64,000 nucleotides of DNA. It comes from Flavobacterium crassostreae. GTDB taxonomy: Bacteria; Bacteroidota; Bacteroidia; Flavobacteriales; Flavobacteriaceae. The notes beneath the pieces are model-generated. The model had not been told where the DNA came from and made no database searches. It worked only from the letters and a program-made list of their open reading frames with translations. The stretch is from the NCBI RefSeq assembly GCF_001831475.1, contig NZ_CP017688.1, positions 62,001 through 126,000 on the forward strand. The letters are read 5' to 3'. How positions within the stretch are numbered: position 1 is the stretch's first letter; each line of letters starts with the position of its first letter. Shown in pieces: positions 54,522 to 62,783 of the stretch. The translations under genes were made by a program, and so were the position numbers.

Positions 54522-55499
54522 TTATTTTTTTCTTTCAATTACATAATTAACCATCAGGATTAAGGCATCCTTAAAATCCGAATTGGGATAGTTATTTAAT
54601 AAAAGTAAGGCTTCTTGCTGAAATGCAATCATTTTCTTTTCGGCGTAAGCCAAACCTTGGTGTTCTTTGACAAAAGCAATGACTTCTTGGACTCTTTTTT
54701 TATTTTTGTTATGGTTTTTTATGGAGTTAATCAACCACGATTTTTCTTTTGAGGTACAGTTATTTAAAACATGAATTAAGGGCAGGGTCATTTTTTGCTC
54801 TTTGATGTCTATTCCGGTGGGTTTGCCAATTGCTTCTTCGGTGTAGTCAAATAAATCATCTTTTATTTGGAATGCCATACCGATGAGTTCTCCAAATTTA
54901 CGCATATTTTCTACCTCCGCAGCATCTTCTATTACAGATTGTGCCCCTAGAGCACAGCATGCGGCAATGAGTGTGGCTGTTTTTTTTCGAATTATTTCGT
55001 AATATACCGCCTCTGTGATATCTAATCTACGGGCTTTTTCTATTTGCAATAATTCGCCTTCACTCATTTCTCTAACGGCTACAGATATAATTTTGAGCAA
55101 ATCAAAATCTCCGTTATCAATAGATAGCAACAACCCTTTAGAAAGCAGGTAATCTCCCACAAGTACTGCTATTTTGTTTTTCCAAAGTGCATTGATCGAA
55201 AAAAAACCTCTGCGCCTATTGCTGTCATCCACTACATCATCGTGCACTAAGGTGGCGGTATGTATTAGTTCTATAACGCAGGCACCGCGGTAGGTTCTTT
55301 CGTTTACAATTCCGGCGGTGACCATTTTGGATGTCAAAAAAACAAACATCGGACGCATTTGTTTTCCTTTTCGGTTAACGATAAAATAGGTTATCCGGTT
55401 CAGCAATGCTACTTGTGAGGTCATGGATTCGTAGAACTTTTTTTCAAAAAGTTCCATTTCTTTAAATATGGGCTGTTTTATTTGGGAGGTAACGTTCAT
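54522..55499 (-). CDS. Polyprenyl diphosphate synthase
   Basis: A trans-prenyltransferase (IspB-type) that chains isopentenyl diphosphate into a long polyprenyl diphosphate, probably for the menaquinone side chain. The 325-residue protein has the first Asp-rich motif LVHDDVVDDSNRRRG (about 91-105) and the second IKDDLFDYTEEAIGKPTG (about 218-235), with RKGKQMRPMFVFL upstream. Length fits octa/solanesyl synthases; the exact chain length cannot be told. A consensus -7 lies just upstream. Confidence 0.92.
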   Translation of the reverse strand: MNVTSQIKQPIFKEMELFEKKFYESMTSQVALLNRITYFIVNRKGKQMRPMFVFLTSKMVTAGIVNERTYRGACVIELIHTATLVHDDVVDDSNRRRGFFSINALWKNKIAVLVGDYLLSKGLLLSIDNGDFDLLKIISVAVREMSEGELLQIEKARRLDITEAVYYEIIRKKTATLIAACCALGAQSVIEDAAEVENMRKFGELIGMAFQIKDDLFDYTEEAIGKPTGIDIKEQKMTLPLIHVLNNCTSKEKSWLINSIKNHNKNKKRVQEVIAFVKEHQGLAYAEKKMIAFQQEALLLLNNYPNSDFKDALILMVNYVIERKK

Positions 55500-55507
55500 T
55501 TGTATTT

Positions 55508-55515
55508 CAAATATA
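55508..55515 (-). promoter_or_regulatory. -7 element (TATATTTG) for the polyprenyl synthase gene
   Basis: Exact TAnnTTTG match on the minus strand, only 9 bp upstream of the start codon, so the transcript would be nearly leaderless. Confidence 0.5.
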
Positions 55516-55566
55516 CTGTTTTAAATAAAGACGGCTTTTATTTTTTTATTTAAGTAGACCATTTTT

Positions 55567-56610
55567 TTATCCTTCTTTATTGGCTAGTTGCCCACAGGCA
55601 GCATCAATATCTTTTCCTCTGCTTCTGCGAACTTTAACTACAATACCGCTTGCTTCTAAGGCTTTTATGTACCTATTGGTTGCTTCTTCTGAGGCTTGTT
55701 GGAACTCGCCATCATCAATCGGGTTGTATTCTATTAAATTTACTTTGCAAGGTACGTATTTACAAAATTTAACTAGTGCGTCTACAGATTCTTTATTATC
55801 ATTTATATCCTTCCAGACTACGTATTCATAAGATATTTTTGACTTGGTTTTTTGGTACCAATATTCTAGCGATTCTCGCAAATCAGCCAATGGAAAAGCG
55901 GCGCTAAAAGGCATAATTTTGGCACGAATTTCGTCAATGGCAGAATGCAACGAAACGGCTAATTTAAATTTGACATCATCATCGGCAAGTTTTTTTATCA
56001 TTTTAGGCACGCCAGATGTAGATACCATAATCCGCTTGGGTGACATACCCAAACCTTCCTCGGAGGTAATCATTTCGATGGCCTTCAAAACGTTGTTATA
56101 GTTCATCAACGGCTCTCCCATGCCCATAAAAACAATGTTAGAGAGTGGGTGGTTATAATACAAACGACTTTCTTTATCTATAGCCAGGACTTGATCGTAA
56201 ATTTCGGCAGGTTCTAAATTTCGCATTCTTTTTAATCTCGCTGTAGCGCAAAAATTACAATCCAAACTACAACCTACTTGACTCGATACGCAAGCTGTTG
56301 TTCTGGTATTAGTAGGTATCAAAACAGACTCTACTACTAACCCATCATGCAAACGAACGGCGTTTTTGACTGTTCCATCTTCGGAGCGCTGCATGGTATC
56401 TACCTTAATGTGATTGATCACAAAATTGCGTTCCAACATAGCCCGTGTTTCTTTAGAAATATTGGTCATGTCTTCAAAACTATGGGCGCCTTTGCTCCAC
56501 AACCACTCGTAAACTTGATTTCCTCGAAAGGCTTTGTCTCCACTGGTTACAAAAAAATTGCGTAAATCTTCTTTAGATACTGCTCTGATGTCTTTTTTCT
56601 CGGTTTGCAT
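55567..56610 (-). CDS. rlmN: 23S rRNA (adenine(2503)-C(2))-methyltransferase RlmN
   Basis: RlmN methylates A2503 of 23S rRNA and A37 of some tRNAs by radical SAM chemistry. The 347-residue protein has the CxxxCxxC motif in VGCSLDCNFCATA, VFMGMGEPLMNYNNVLKAI, SMSPKR-like GMSPKRIMVSTSGVP and the second catalytic Cys in RGKDIDAACGQL near the C-terminus. Both mechanistic cysteines are therefore present. Confidence 0.96.
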   Translation of the reverse strand: MQTEKKDIRAVSKEDLRNFFVTSGDKAFRGNQVYEWLWSKGAHSFEDMTNISKETRAMLERNFVINHIKVDTMQRSEDGTVKNAVRLHDGLVVESVLIPTNTRTTACVSSQVGCSLDCNFCATARLKRMRNLEPAEIYDQVLAIDKESRLYYNHPLSNIVFMGMGEPLMNYNNVLKAIEMITSEEGLGMSPKRIMVSTSGVPKMIKKLADDDVKFKLAVSLHSAIDEIRAKIMPFSAAFPLADLRESLEYWYQKTKSKISYEYVVWKDINDNKESVDALVKFCKYVPCKVNLIEYNPIDDGEFQQASEEATNRYIKALEASGIVVKVRRSRGKDIDAACGQLANKEG

Positions 56611-56614
56611 GTTG

Positions 56615-56622
56615 CAAATTTA
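56615..56622 (-). promoter_or_regulatory. -7 element (TAAATTTG) for rlmN
   Basis: Exact TAnnTTTG match on the minus strand, 5 bp upstream of the rlmN start; like the polyprenyl synthase gene, it implies a nearly leaderless transcript. Confidence 0.45.
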
Positions 56623-56658
56623 ATGACTATTTGTTGATTTGTTGTTTTGATATTTTGA

Positions 56659-56666
56659 TAACTTTG
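56659..56666 (+). promoter_or_regulatory. -7 element (TAACTTTG) for the O-methyltransferase gene
   Basis: Exact TAnnTTTG match 16 bp upstream of the start codon, with TTTG elements in the -33 region. Confidence 0.6.
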
Positions 56667-56681
56667 ACAAAAATTTAAAAA

Positions 56682-57323
56682 ATGCATTTTATTTCCACCG
56701 AATTAGAAGATTACATTGAGCAACACTCCCAAGCAGAACCAGAATTACTTGCTGCTTTGAACAAAGAGACCTACCAGAAAATTTTGCTGCCTCGGATGTT
56801 GAGTGGTCATTTTCAAGGCAGAGTACTAAGCATGCTATCCAAATTGATCCGCCCTACAAATATTCTCGAGATAGGAACGTATACTGGTTATTCGGCTTTG
56901 TGCTTATGCGAAGGTATACAAGCCCAAGGTGTATTACATACCATTGATATTAAAGAAGAGTTGGTAGATTTTCAGCGTAAACACTTTGACAAATCGCCAT
57001 GGGGAAAGCAAATTGTGCAACATCTGGGAGAGGCCACTAGCATTATACCCAATTTGGACGCAAAATTTGACTTGGTTTTTATAGACGCCGATAAAGAAAA
57101 TTACATTACCTATTTTGAGATGATTGTTCCTAAAATGAATCCAGGCGGAATCATTCTATCGGATAATGTGCTGTGGAGCGGCAAAGTATTAGAGCCATTA
57201 AATCCAAAAGATACAAGCACTAAAGTATTGTTAGAATACAACGCTCTATTAAAAAATGATCCTAGAGTAGAAACGGTTTTGTTACCCATCCGTGATGGCC
57301 TGACGGTAAGCAGAATATTTTAG
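56682..57323 (+). CDS. O-methyltransferase (caffeoyl-CoA type)
   Basis: A 213-residue SAM-dependent methyltransferase. SAM-binding motif I is NILEIGTYTGYSALCLCEGI (about 60-79), followed by LHTIDIKEELVDFQ and the metal/active-site region KFDLVFIDADKENYITYFEM then GGIILSDNVLWSGKV. This is the class that methylates catechol-like or small hydroxylated substrates with a divalent metal; the real substrate here is unknown. It is divergent from rlmN. Confidence 0.92.
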   Translation: MHFISTELEDYIEQHSQAEPELLAALNKETYQKILLPRMLSGHFQGRVLSMLSKLIRPTNILEIGTYTGYSALCLCEGIQAQGVLHTIDIKEELVDFQRKHFDKSPWGKQIVQHLGEATSIIPNLDAKFDLVFIDADKENYITYFEMIVPKMNPGGIILSDNVLWSGKVLEPLNPKDTSTKVLLEYNALLKNDPRVETVLLPIRDGLTVSRIF

Positions 57324-57340
57324 CTAACCTATAACTAATG

Positions 57341-57389
57341 TATTCCAAAAATAAAAGCTCTCTAAAATGGAGGTGTTATTTTTGGAATA
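57341..57389. terminator. Long hairpin between the O-methyltransferase and DedA genes
   Basis: TATTCCAAAAATAA (57341-57354) and TTATTTTTGGAATA (57376-57389) form a perfect 14-bp stem with a 21-nt loop. There is no separate T-tract, but its place between convergent genes suggests a transcription end. Confidence 0.5.
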
Positions 57390-57437
57390 TACTAATATTT
57401 AGACCTTACAAATTGAAATTCTGTTTTGGGACATTAC

Positions 57438-58118
57438 TTACTCTATTATGGTAGTTTTTTTAGCAAATTTAAGAATTACCGGTAATAATGTAATTACAAC
57501 TAAGCCTATAACAATTAACTCTATGTGTTCTTTTAGATTGATACCATAATTAGCTAATAAAAAACCATATAAATAATGCCCTGCAAAAATCAACGTGAAA
57601 GACCATAAAAAAGAACTCAAAATATTATAGAACATAAATTTCTTTTTTTCCATAGAAACAATACCTGCTACTATAGGTGCAAAAGTCCTGAAAATTGGCA
57701 AAAATCTTGCAAAGATGATTGCTCTACCACCATGTCTTTCAAAAAAAGCTTTAGATTGGACTAAATATTTCTTTTTGAACCAAAAAGTGTCTTGTTTGTT
57801 ATAAAGATAGTATCCGCTTTTGGAACCAAACCAGTATCCTATAATATTACCAAAGATACCTGATATGGCTACCATGGTAGACAAAAGTACTACGTTTATA
57901 AAATCACTTTCTATAAAAAACACATTCTCGATTAGTTCGCGATTATAAATTCCTGCCAAAAAAAGCAAACTATCCCCTGGCAAAAAGAATCCTGCAAAAA
58001 GCCCTGTCTCTGCAAACACAATAAACAAAACAATATATATACCTAGTTTGATCCCGTTTACATCAAAGTGAATGTAAAAAAGTGGGTCTATTAAATTTTT
58101 CCAATCAAAACTGTTCAT
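57438..58118 (-). CDS. DedA family membrane protein
   Basis: This 226-residue integral membrane protein has the DedA/SNARE-associated (VTT) signature ETGLFAGFFLPGDSLLFLAG near residue 40, FGNIIGYWFGSKSGYYLY, FFERHGGRAIIFARFLPIFR (the conserved Arg/Phe/Pro block) and about five hydrophobic segments. DedA proteins are thought to flip or recycle lipid carriers such as undecaprenyl phosphate at the inner membrane. It stands alone; the 240-bp gap upstream holds nothing I can assign. Confidence 0.92.
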   Translation of the reverse strand: MNSFDWKNLIDPLFYIHFDVNGIKLGIYIVLFIVFAETGLFAGFFLPGDSLLFLAGIYNRELIENVFFIESDFINVVLLSTMVAISGIFGNIIGYWFGSKSGYYLYNKQDTFWFKKKYLVQSKAFFERHGGRAIIFARFLPIFRTFAPIVAGIVSMEKKKFMFYNILSSFLWSFTLIFAGHYLYGFLLANYGINLKEHIELIVIGLVVITLLPVILKFAKKTTIIE

Positions 58119-58358
58119 CCTTCCGTGTTTTTATTTTAAAATATTTTGAGCGTGAAAGTAAGTATTATTTATTTCAACAGCAATTTATTGTTTTATTTTA
58201 AAGTTTAATTAACTATAAATTTTTACAAGTAACCCAACAACAAAAGAGCGCTGCAAAAAAATCTTAAAATCAATTAAAAATTTATGCAATCGGTGTCACA
58301 ATCCTAAAGAGGTAGTGTTCTGTAACAACAAATATAAAATTGGTTTTTTGCAACCAAA

Positions 58359-59714
58359 TTAAAGCACCATTTCTTCGTTCATCAAAGGCACGCAGCAATC
58401 ATAGCCGTATTCTTGATTAATTTTTATTCTAAGTTCGTCTGCAGCTTGGTTTTCGCCGTGTACCAAAAATACTTTTTTAGGAGTGTTTTTTAATTCCGAG
58501 AGCCAATGGAGCAAATCCTTTTGGTCTCCGTGTGCAGACAAGCCTTTTATTTCCATTATTTTGGCTACAACTGGGTAGTATTTTCCGTAGATCTTTACCT
58601 CCTTAGCGCCTTCTACTAATTTTCTGCCTCGGGTTCCTTCGGCTTGATAACCTACAAGCATAATGGTTGTTTGGGGCTGACCAATATATTCTTGCAAGTA
58701 ATTTAAGACTCTACCTCCGGTTACCATCCCGCTTGCCGCAATAACCACTTTGGGTTGTTTGTTATCTATAGCCGCTAGTGTATCTTTATAATCGGTAATC
58801 ATGGTAAACATTTTGCCCATAGCAACGCAGTCTTGCAACGTGCTTTTGTGCCAACTACTATTGTTCAAGAAAATAGAAAACGCATGCACTCCCATAGGTG
58901 AGTCTATTATATAAGGAACGTCTGGTATTTTATTTTCGTTTTTTAATTGCCACAATAGGTACATTATGCTTTGTGCGCGCTCAATTGCAAAACTCGGTAT
59001 AATAAATGTTCCTTGGTTGTTTAAAGTAGCATTGATTGCTGCGGCTAATTCTAACTTCGCATTAGAGTCTGGATGCAGGCGGTTGCCGTAGGTGCTTTCT
59101 AAAAAAACATAATCGGCATTTTTGGGTTTTGTAGGCGGAAACATTAAAACATCTTGGTCTCGACCAATATCTCCCGAGAAAAATAGGGTTTTATCCTCTA
59201 GCTCCAACGCAATACTACAAGCACCGATAATGTGTCCGGCGTTAAAGAAACGTGCCGAAATATTTTTGGTTAACAGTATTGGCTGCTCGGTTTGGATAAC
59301 ATGAAACAACGGAAATACGTTCAAAGCCTGCGCCACCGTATAAAGTGGCTTGGCTACTTGGTGCTTAGAGAATTTTTCTTTATTGGCTTTTTTGGCTTCT
59401 TCTTCTTGAATTTTGGCACTGTCACTCAAAATTAATTTAGCAACTTGCATGGTGGGATTGCTGCAGTATATTTTGCCCGAAAAACCTTGCTCTACCAACA
59501 ACGGCAACCAACCACAGTGGTCTAAATGACCATGGGTCAATAAAACACAATCAATTGTACTGGCCAAAACAGCCAAGGGTTTCCAATTGAGTTCTCGCAA
59601 GGGTTTTATGCCCTGAAACAATCCACAATCTATTAAAATTCTCTTCCCGTTGCTTTCTAGTAATGTTTTGGAGCCCGTTACCGTACCTGCTCCTCCAATA
59701 AAGGTAACTTTCAT
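58359..59714 (-). CDS. MBL-fold RNA metallo-hydrolase, beta-CASP type
   Basis: A 451-residue nuclease of the CPSF73/Ysh1 type. The metallo-beta-lactamase motif is LLTHGHLDHCGWLPLL (about 58-73), the third ligand region is FFSGDIGRDQ, and the beta-CASP domain has SFAIERAQSIMYLL, SGMVTGGRVLNYL, GLSAHGDQKDLLHWL and FLVHGE. These motifs imply an endo- or exoribonuclease in the cytosol. It lies 46 bp downstream of the ATP-cone nuclease gene on the same strand and is probably co-transcribed. Confidence 0.92.
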   Translation of the reverse strand: MKVTFIGGAGTVTGSKTLLESNGKRILIDCGLFQGIKPLRELNWKPLAVLASTIDCVLLTHGHLDHCGWLPLLVEQGFSGKIYCSNPTMQVAKLILSDSAKIQEEEAKKANKEKFSKHQVAKPLYTVAQALNVFPLFHVIQTEQPILLTKNISARFFNAGHIIGACSIALELEDKTLFFSGDIGRDQDVLMFPPTKPKNADYVFLESTYGNRLHPDSNAKLELAAAINATLNNQGTFIIPSFAIERAQSIMYLLWQLKNENKIPDVPYIIDSPMGVHAFSIFLNNSSWHKSTLQDCVAMGKMFTMITDYKDTLAAIDNKQPKVVIAASGMVTGGRVLNYLQEYIGQPQTTIMLVGYQAEGTRGRKLVEGAKEVKIYGKYYPVVAKIMEIKGLSAHGDQKDLLHWLSELKNTPKKVFLVHGENQAADELRIKINQEYGYDCCVPLMNEEMVL

Positions 59715-59760
59715 CTGGTTATTTTTTAATTAAATTATAAAACAAGTTCTAAATTACGCT

Positions 59761-60591
59761 CTAACAATCTGGACATAATTCAGAAACTTCTTTCAACACT
59801 CTTTTTATTCTAGTGGTACTCAAGCCTATTTTATGCAAAACCAACGCATTGCAAGCTAGTTCTTTGACTAAAATAATTTCTAAAGAAAGCAATGTATCTT
59901 TTTCGGCTCGCAAAAGAGTCGTTAAGCAAGTTACAGGATATAGGCATTGCCCATCGTTTTTGGTTTTTAGATTATTGTTTTTGGGATAATTCCAGCTCAA
60001 AAGATGCAAGTTTACACACTCGGCATAAGCAATAGCATCTCCCGTAAACCGATTATTGGTGGCAATCCAACATTGAGATACGGTATCTTTTCCAGAAAAA
60101 ATAGCATGGGTTTGTGTTGCAACATCCTTAAACCTAGAGTGGATATACAATGGCACTTTAACATCCGAGGCTGCATTAGTGCTTCCATGAAACTTACACT
60201 CTACCATAGCAATACGGTTGTTTTTTTGGATTAAAACATCCATTTCGTGAGATACACATTGCCCTTGCAGGGTTTGGTTCAAGATGGTTTTATAGCCTTC
60301 TTCTACAAAAAGGCGGGCAATATATTTTTCAAAAAAGAATCCTGCAGGCCCAAGCAACAACAATGCTGCCTTTAGATTGTATCTTGCAGCATGAGAATCT
60401 GCTTGTTTTTTTAAAAGAGAAAACGCCTTTTTATATATCTTTTTGGTAGAAATGCCCTCGTAGACTGTCTCTTGTATTTTAGCCAAGATACCTTCTACTA
60501 CTTTGTGGCTTGCTCCGGATTTTAGCAGCGAGGCTTGGAGTTTTTTGGCGTCAAAATCTACTACTTGGCCTGAATTTTTGATAATTTTCAT
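59761..60591 (-). CDS. ATP-cone domain fused to a PD-(D/E)XK nuclease-like domain
   Basis: The 276-residue protein begins with an ATP-cone (about 1-60; IIKNSGQVVDFDAKKLQASL, then GISTKKIYKKAFSLLKK), a nucleotide-sensing domain known from ribonucleotide reductase and NrdR. After GPAGFFFEKYIARLF (Glu89) follow SHEMDVLIQ (Asp118) and IAMVECKFHG (Glu131, Lys133), the order of a PD-(D/E)XK nuclease of the Mrr/Holliday-resolvase type. A C-terminal helical part with Cys (ELCPDC) ends it. It probably cuts DNA or RNA in response to nucleotides, but that is inference. The gene is upstream of the beta-CASP RNase gene on the same strand. Confidence 0.8.
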   Translation of the reverse strand: MKIIKNSGQVVDFDAKKLQASLLKSGASHKVVEGILAKIQETVYEGISTKKIYKKAFSLLKKQADSHAARYNLKAALLLLGPAGFFFEKYIARLFVEEGYKTILNQTLQGQCVSHEMDVLIQKNNRIAMVECKFHGSTNAASDVKVPLYIHSRFKDVATQTHAIFSGKDTVSQCWIATNNRFTGDAIAYAECVNLHLLSWNYPKNNNLKTKNDGQCLYPVTCLTTLLRAEKDTLLSLEIILVKELACNALVLHKIGLSTTRIKRVLKEVSELCPDC

Positions 60592-60650
60592 TTTCTAAAA
60601 AAATTAGTTTCCTTGCAACAATTAGATCTTAAAGATAACGGAAAATAAAC

Positions 60651-61094
60651 TCATTTGTTTGTTTTTTGGTAATAAAAAGCAGGAATAAACAACAGTACAA
60701 AAAGCGGCTGAATCAAAAAACGTCTTACATAAAACAAACCCAATGTATTTACTGGTTCCCAAAAAGACACCAAGAGGTAGAACCAAAAAACCAACACCAT
60801 AAAGAAAAAAACATACAAAAAAGCAGCAAATTTAATCCATGCAATTTCTTTAAAAACAACATACAGCAAACCCATAGAGAACAGCATATTTAAGGCATAC
60901 CTAAAGACCAACCCCAAAAACAACTGTAAGGCATTGTATGGTGGTAGCGGAGCCGTTTTGAAATCCGTCTTAAAATAGTTCAAAAAAGGATCGTAAAATA
61001 ACTCGTCTTCATAAACACGTACTCCTATCAGCAGCAAAACCAAGAGCAAGACAAGCACTATGGCAAGATAGCATTCAGACTGTTTTTTTAGCAT
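60651..61094 (-). CDS. Exosortase F system-associated protein
   Basis: A small membrane protein, 147 residues from ATG 61094, with about four hydrophobic segments. The start MLKKQSECYLAIVLVLLLVL is chosen because it matches the partner family of exosortase F; the longer frame upstream lies within xrtF. RVYEDELFYDPFLNYF and FRYALNMLFSMGLLYVVFKE are typical blocks. Its first 20 bp overlap the end of xrtF, showing that the two are translated together. The role in protein sorting is not known. Confidence 0.82.
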   Translation of the reverse strand: MLKKQSECYLAIVLVLLLVLLLIGVRVYEDELFYDPFLNYFKTDFKTAPLPPYNALQLFLGLVFRYALNMLFSMGLLYVVFKEIAWIKFAAFLYVFFFMVLVFWFYLLVSFWEPVNTLGLFYVRRFLIQPLFVLLFIPAFYYQKTNK

Positions 61095-61617
61095 AATCCA
61101 AAATTTTAGTAACCCACAAAACCCACAAAAGAAACACCACTCCATATATAAATAACGGAAAAATGGTTCCGTGCCATACTGCTGTCTGTTCTGGATATGC
61201 ATCCAACAAAACAACCAAAAGTGCAATACGCACTACATTGAGCCCATAAATGACCAAACTACCCATACAAATAAAAAGTAAAGTGGGTTTTATTTTTCCT
61301 GAAAAGGCAACAATAAAAGACACAAATAAAATAATTATGCTAATGGCATTACAGCCTTCAATAATACGGGCAATATATTTTTGTTTATAAAACACCATAA
61401 CCGAAGCTCCTTTGTCTTTTAAAACCAGTACGTCCATATCCAAAACACGCATCAACTGCTGTGTATTTTGAGATACGAGCTGCGTAATGCCGTCTATTTG
61501 GTTCTGTTGGAATCCGCCGAGGTACAACTGATAAACTACCGTAAGCAAAATATAGGTCAAAAAAAACTTTGCCAAAAACAACAAAAAAAGCTTATGTGCA
61601 ATAAAATAGTGTTTCAA
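61075..61617 (-). CDS. xrtF: Exosortase family protein XrtF
   Basis: Exosortases are membrane cysteine transpeptidases thought to process proteins with a C-terminal sorting signal. The 180-residue protein has several membrane helices and the three family catalytic residues: Cys89 in IIEGCNAIS, Arg130 in GLNVVRIALL and His149 in AVWHGTIFP. It is of the short F type found in Flavobacteriaceae. It overlaps its partner gene by 20 bp and has a consensus promoter just upstream. Confidence 0.9.
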   Translation of the reverse strand: MKHYFIAHKLFLLFLAKFFLTYILLTVVYQLYLGGFQQNQIDGITQLVSQNTQQLMRVLDMDVLVLKDKGASVMVFYKQKYIARIIEGCNAISIIILFVSFIVAFSGKIKPTLLFICMGSLVIYGLNVVRIALLVVLLDAYPEQTAVWHGTIFPLFIYGVVFLLWVLWVTKILDYAKKTV

Positions 61618-61633
61618 AGGATCTTTTTTTTAA

Positions 61634-61641
61634 CAAATTTA
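61634..61641 (-). promoter_or_regulatory. -7 element (TAAATTTG) for xrtF
   Basis: Exact TAnnTTTG match on the minus strand, 17 bp upstream of the xrtF start. Confidence 0.55.
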
Positions 61642-61666
61642 TGCAATTTATAAGACTAACTTTAAA

Positions 61667-61674
61667 TACTTTTG
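61667..61674 (+). promoter_or_regulatory. -7 element (TACTTTTG) for the GAF/fRMsr gene
   Basis: Exact TAnnTTTG match 18 bp upstream of the start codon, divergent from the xrtF promoter. Confidence 0.6.
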
Positions 61675-61691
61675 TATAAAAATAGCCAAAA

Positions 61692-62147
61692 ATGACCTTT
61701 GAAGAATTACAACCAGAAGTAACCGCAATTACTACCGCCGTTTCTCTTTCTAGAGAAGAAAAACTACTCGCTATATGCCAACTTTTAAATAAACAAATTG
61801 CGCATTATAATTGGGTAGGCTTTTATTTTGCAAATCCAGAGACCAAAACCCTACATTTGGGTCCTTATATAGGTGCACCAACAGACCATACCGTAATTCC
61901 GTTTGGAAAAGGAATTTGTGGGCAAGTTGCAGTTTCAAATGCTAATTTTGTGGTGCCGGATGTAGCCGCTCAAGACAATTATATTGCTTGTAGCTTGACC
62001 GTTAAATCCGAAATTGTAGTCCCTCTATTTGTAAATGGACAAAATATTGGACAAATTGATATTGATAGCCACGAAATAGACCCATTTACGGAGGCTGACG
62101 AACGTTTTTTAGAATTTGTTACTCACGAAATTGCCAAGCTGTACTAA
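61692..62147 (+). CDS. GAF domain protein, free methionine-(R)-sulfoxide reductase-like
   Basis: This 151-residue single-GAF protein resembles fRMsr (MsrC), which reduces free methionine-R-sulfoxide. NWVGFYFANPETKTLHLGPY, IPFGKGICGQVA (Cys76) and NYIACSLTVKSEIVVPLF (Cys100) followed by GQIDIDSHEIDPFTEAD are characteristic. Two of the three family cysteines are present; the first one (the GKxxC position) is missing in this protein (GAPTDHTVIP). It could therefore still be a reductase using two cysteines, or a GAF sensor. A consensus promoter is just upstream. Confidence 0.8.
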   Translation: MTFEELQPEVTAITTAVSLSREEKLLAICQLLNKQIAHYNWVGFYFANPETKTLHLGPYIGAPTDHTVIPFGKGICGQVAVSNANFVVPDVAAQDNYIACSLTVKSEIVVPLFVNGQNIGQIDIDSHEIDPFTEADERFLEFVTHEIAKLY

Positions 62148-62235
62148 AAACAAGAAAATTCCACCAGAACCGGTTAAGCATCCGTTAGGCTAATAAAAAA
62201 TTTTATATTTATTATTTATTTATAAAAATAAACAG

Positions 62236-62243
62236 TACTTTTG
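62236..62243 (+). promoter_or_regulatory. -7 element (TACTTTTG) for rpsO
   Basis: Exact TAnnTTTG match 57 bp upstream of rpsO, leaving a leader long enough for regulation. No clear S15 autoregulatory fold could be identified by eye. Confidence 0.6.
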
Positions 62244-62299
62244 CAGCCGTCCTACAATAGCTGTAGTACATACATAAAAATCATTAAATAAATATTGGA

Positions 62300-62566
62300 A
62301 TGTATTTAACTAAAGAAGTAAAAGAAGAAATCTTCGCACAACACGGAGAAAAAACAAACACTGGAAAAGCAGAAGCACAAATTGCTTTATTTACTTTCAG
62401 AATTAGCCACTTAACAGAGCACTTGAAAAGAAATCGTCATGATTACAACACAGAGCGTTCTTTAGTATTATTAGTAGGAAAAAGAAGATCTTTACTAGAT
62501 TACTTGAAAAAGAAAGAGATTAACAGATATCGTGAGATTATCAAAGTATTGAATATCAGAAAATAA
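62300..62566 (+). CDS. rpsO: 30S ribosomal protein S15
   Basis: S15 binds the central domain of 16S rRNA. The 88-residue protein is typical: KTNTGKAEAQIALFTFRISH then LTEHLKRNRHDYNTERSLVL and LVGKRRSLLDYLKKKEINRY. A terminator follows directly, then pnp, the usual rpsO-pnp order. Confidence 0.97.
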   Translation: MYLTKEVKEEIFAQHGEKTNTGKAEAQIALFTFRISHLTEHLKRNRHDYNTERSLVLLVGKRRSLLDYLKKKEINRYREIIKVLNIRK

Positions 62567-62574
62567 TCAATATA

Positions 62575-62602
62575 AAAAAGAGGTGCGCAAGTACCTCTTT
62601 TT
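62575..62602 (+). terminator. Intrinsic terminator after rpsO
   Basis: AAAAAGAGGT (62575-62584) pairs with ACCTCTTTTT (62593-62602) across an 8-nt loop. Confidence 0.85.
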
Positions 62603-62783
62603 GTTTTTAACCCCCTAGCCACACAGGCACCATAAAAAAGGCTATTTTTATAGATTACACAAGCATCCTCTTGGGGTCGGGAGCTTAAAAAAAGTTTGGT
62701 TTTTCATTGGGTTTTAGGCATTAACTACGCAAACAACAACTACAACACAACTAGAACCCAGGTTTAACTAAAAAATTAAATTT

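Noticed and set aside
58119..58358. 240-bp gap upstream of the DedA gene
   Set aside because: No consensus promoter, repeat or frame could be supported; nothing assigned.
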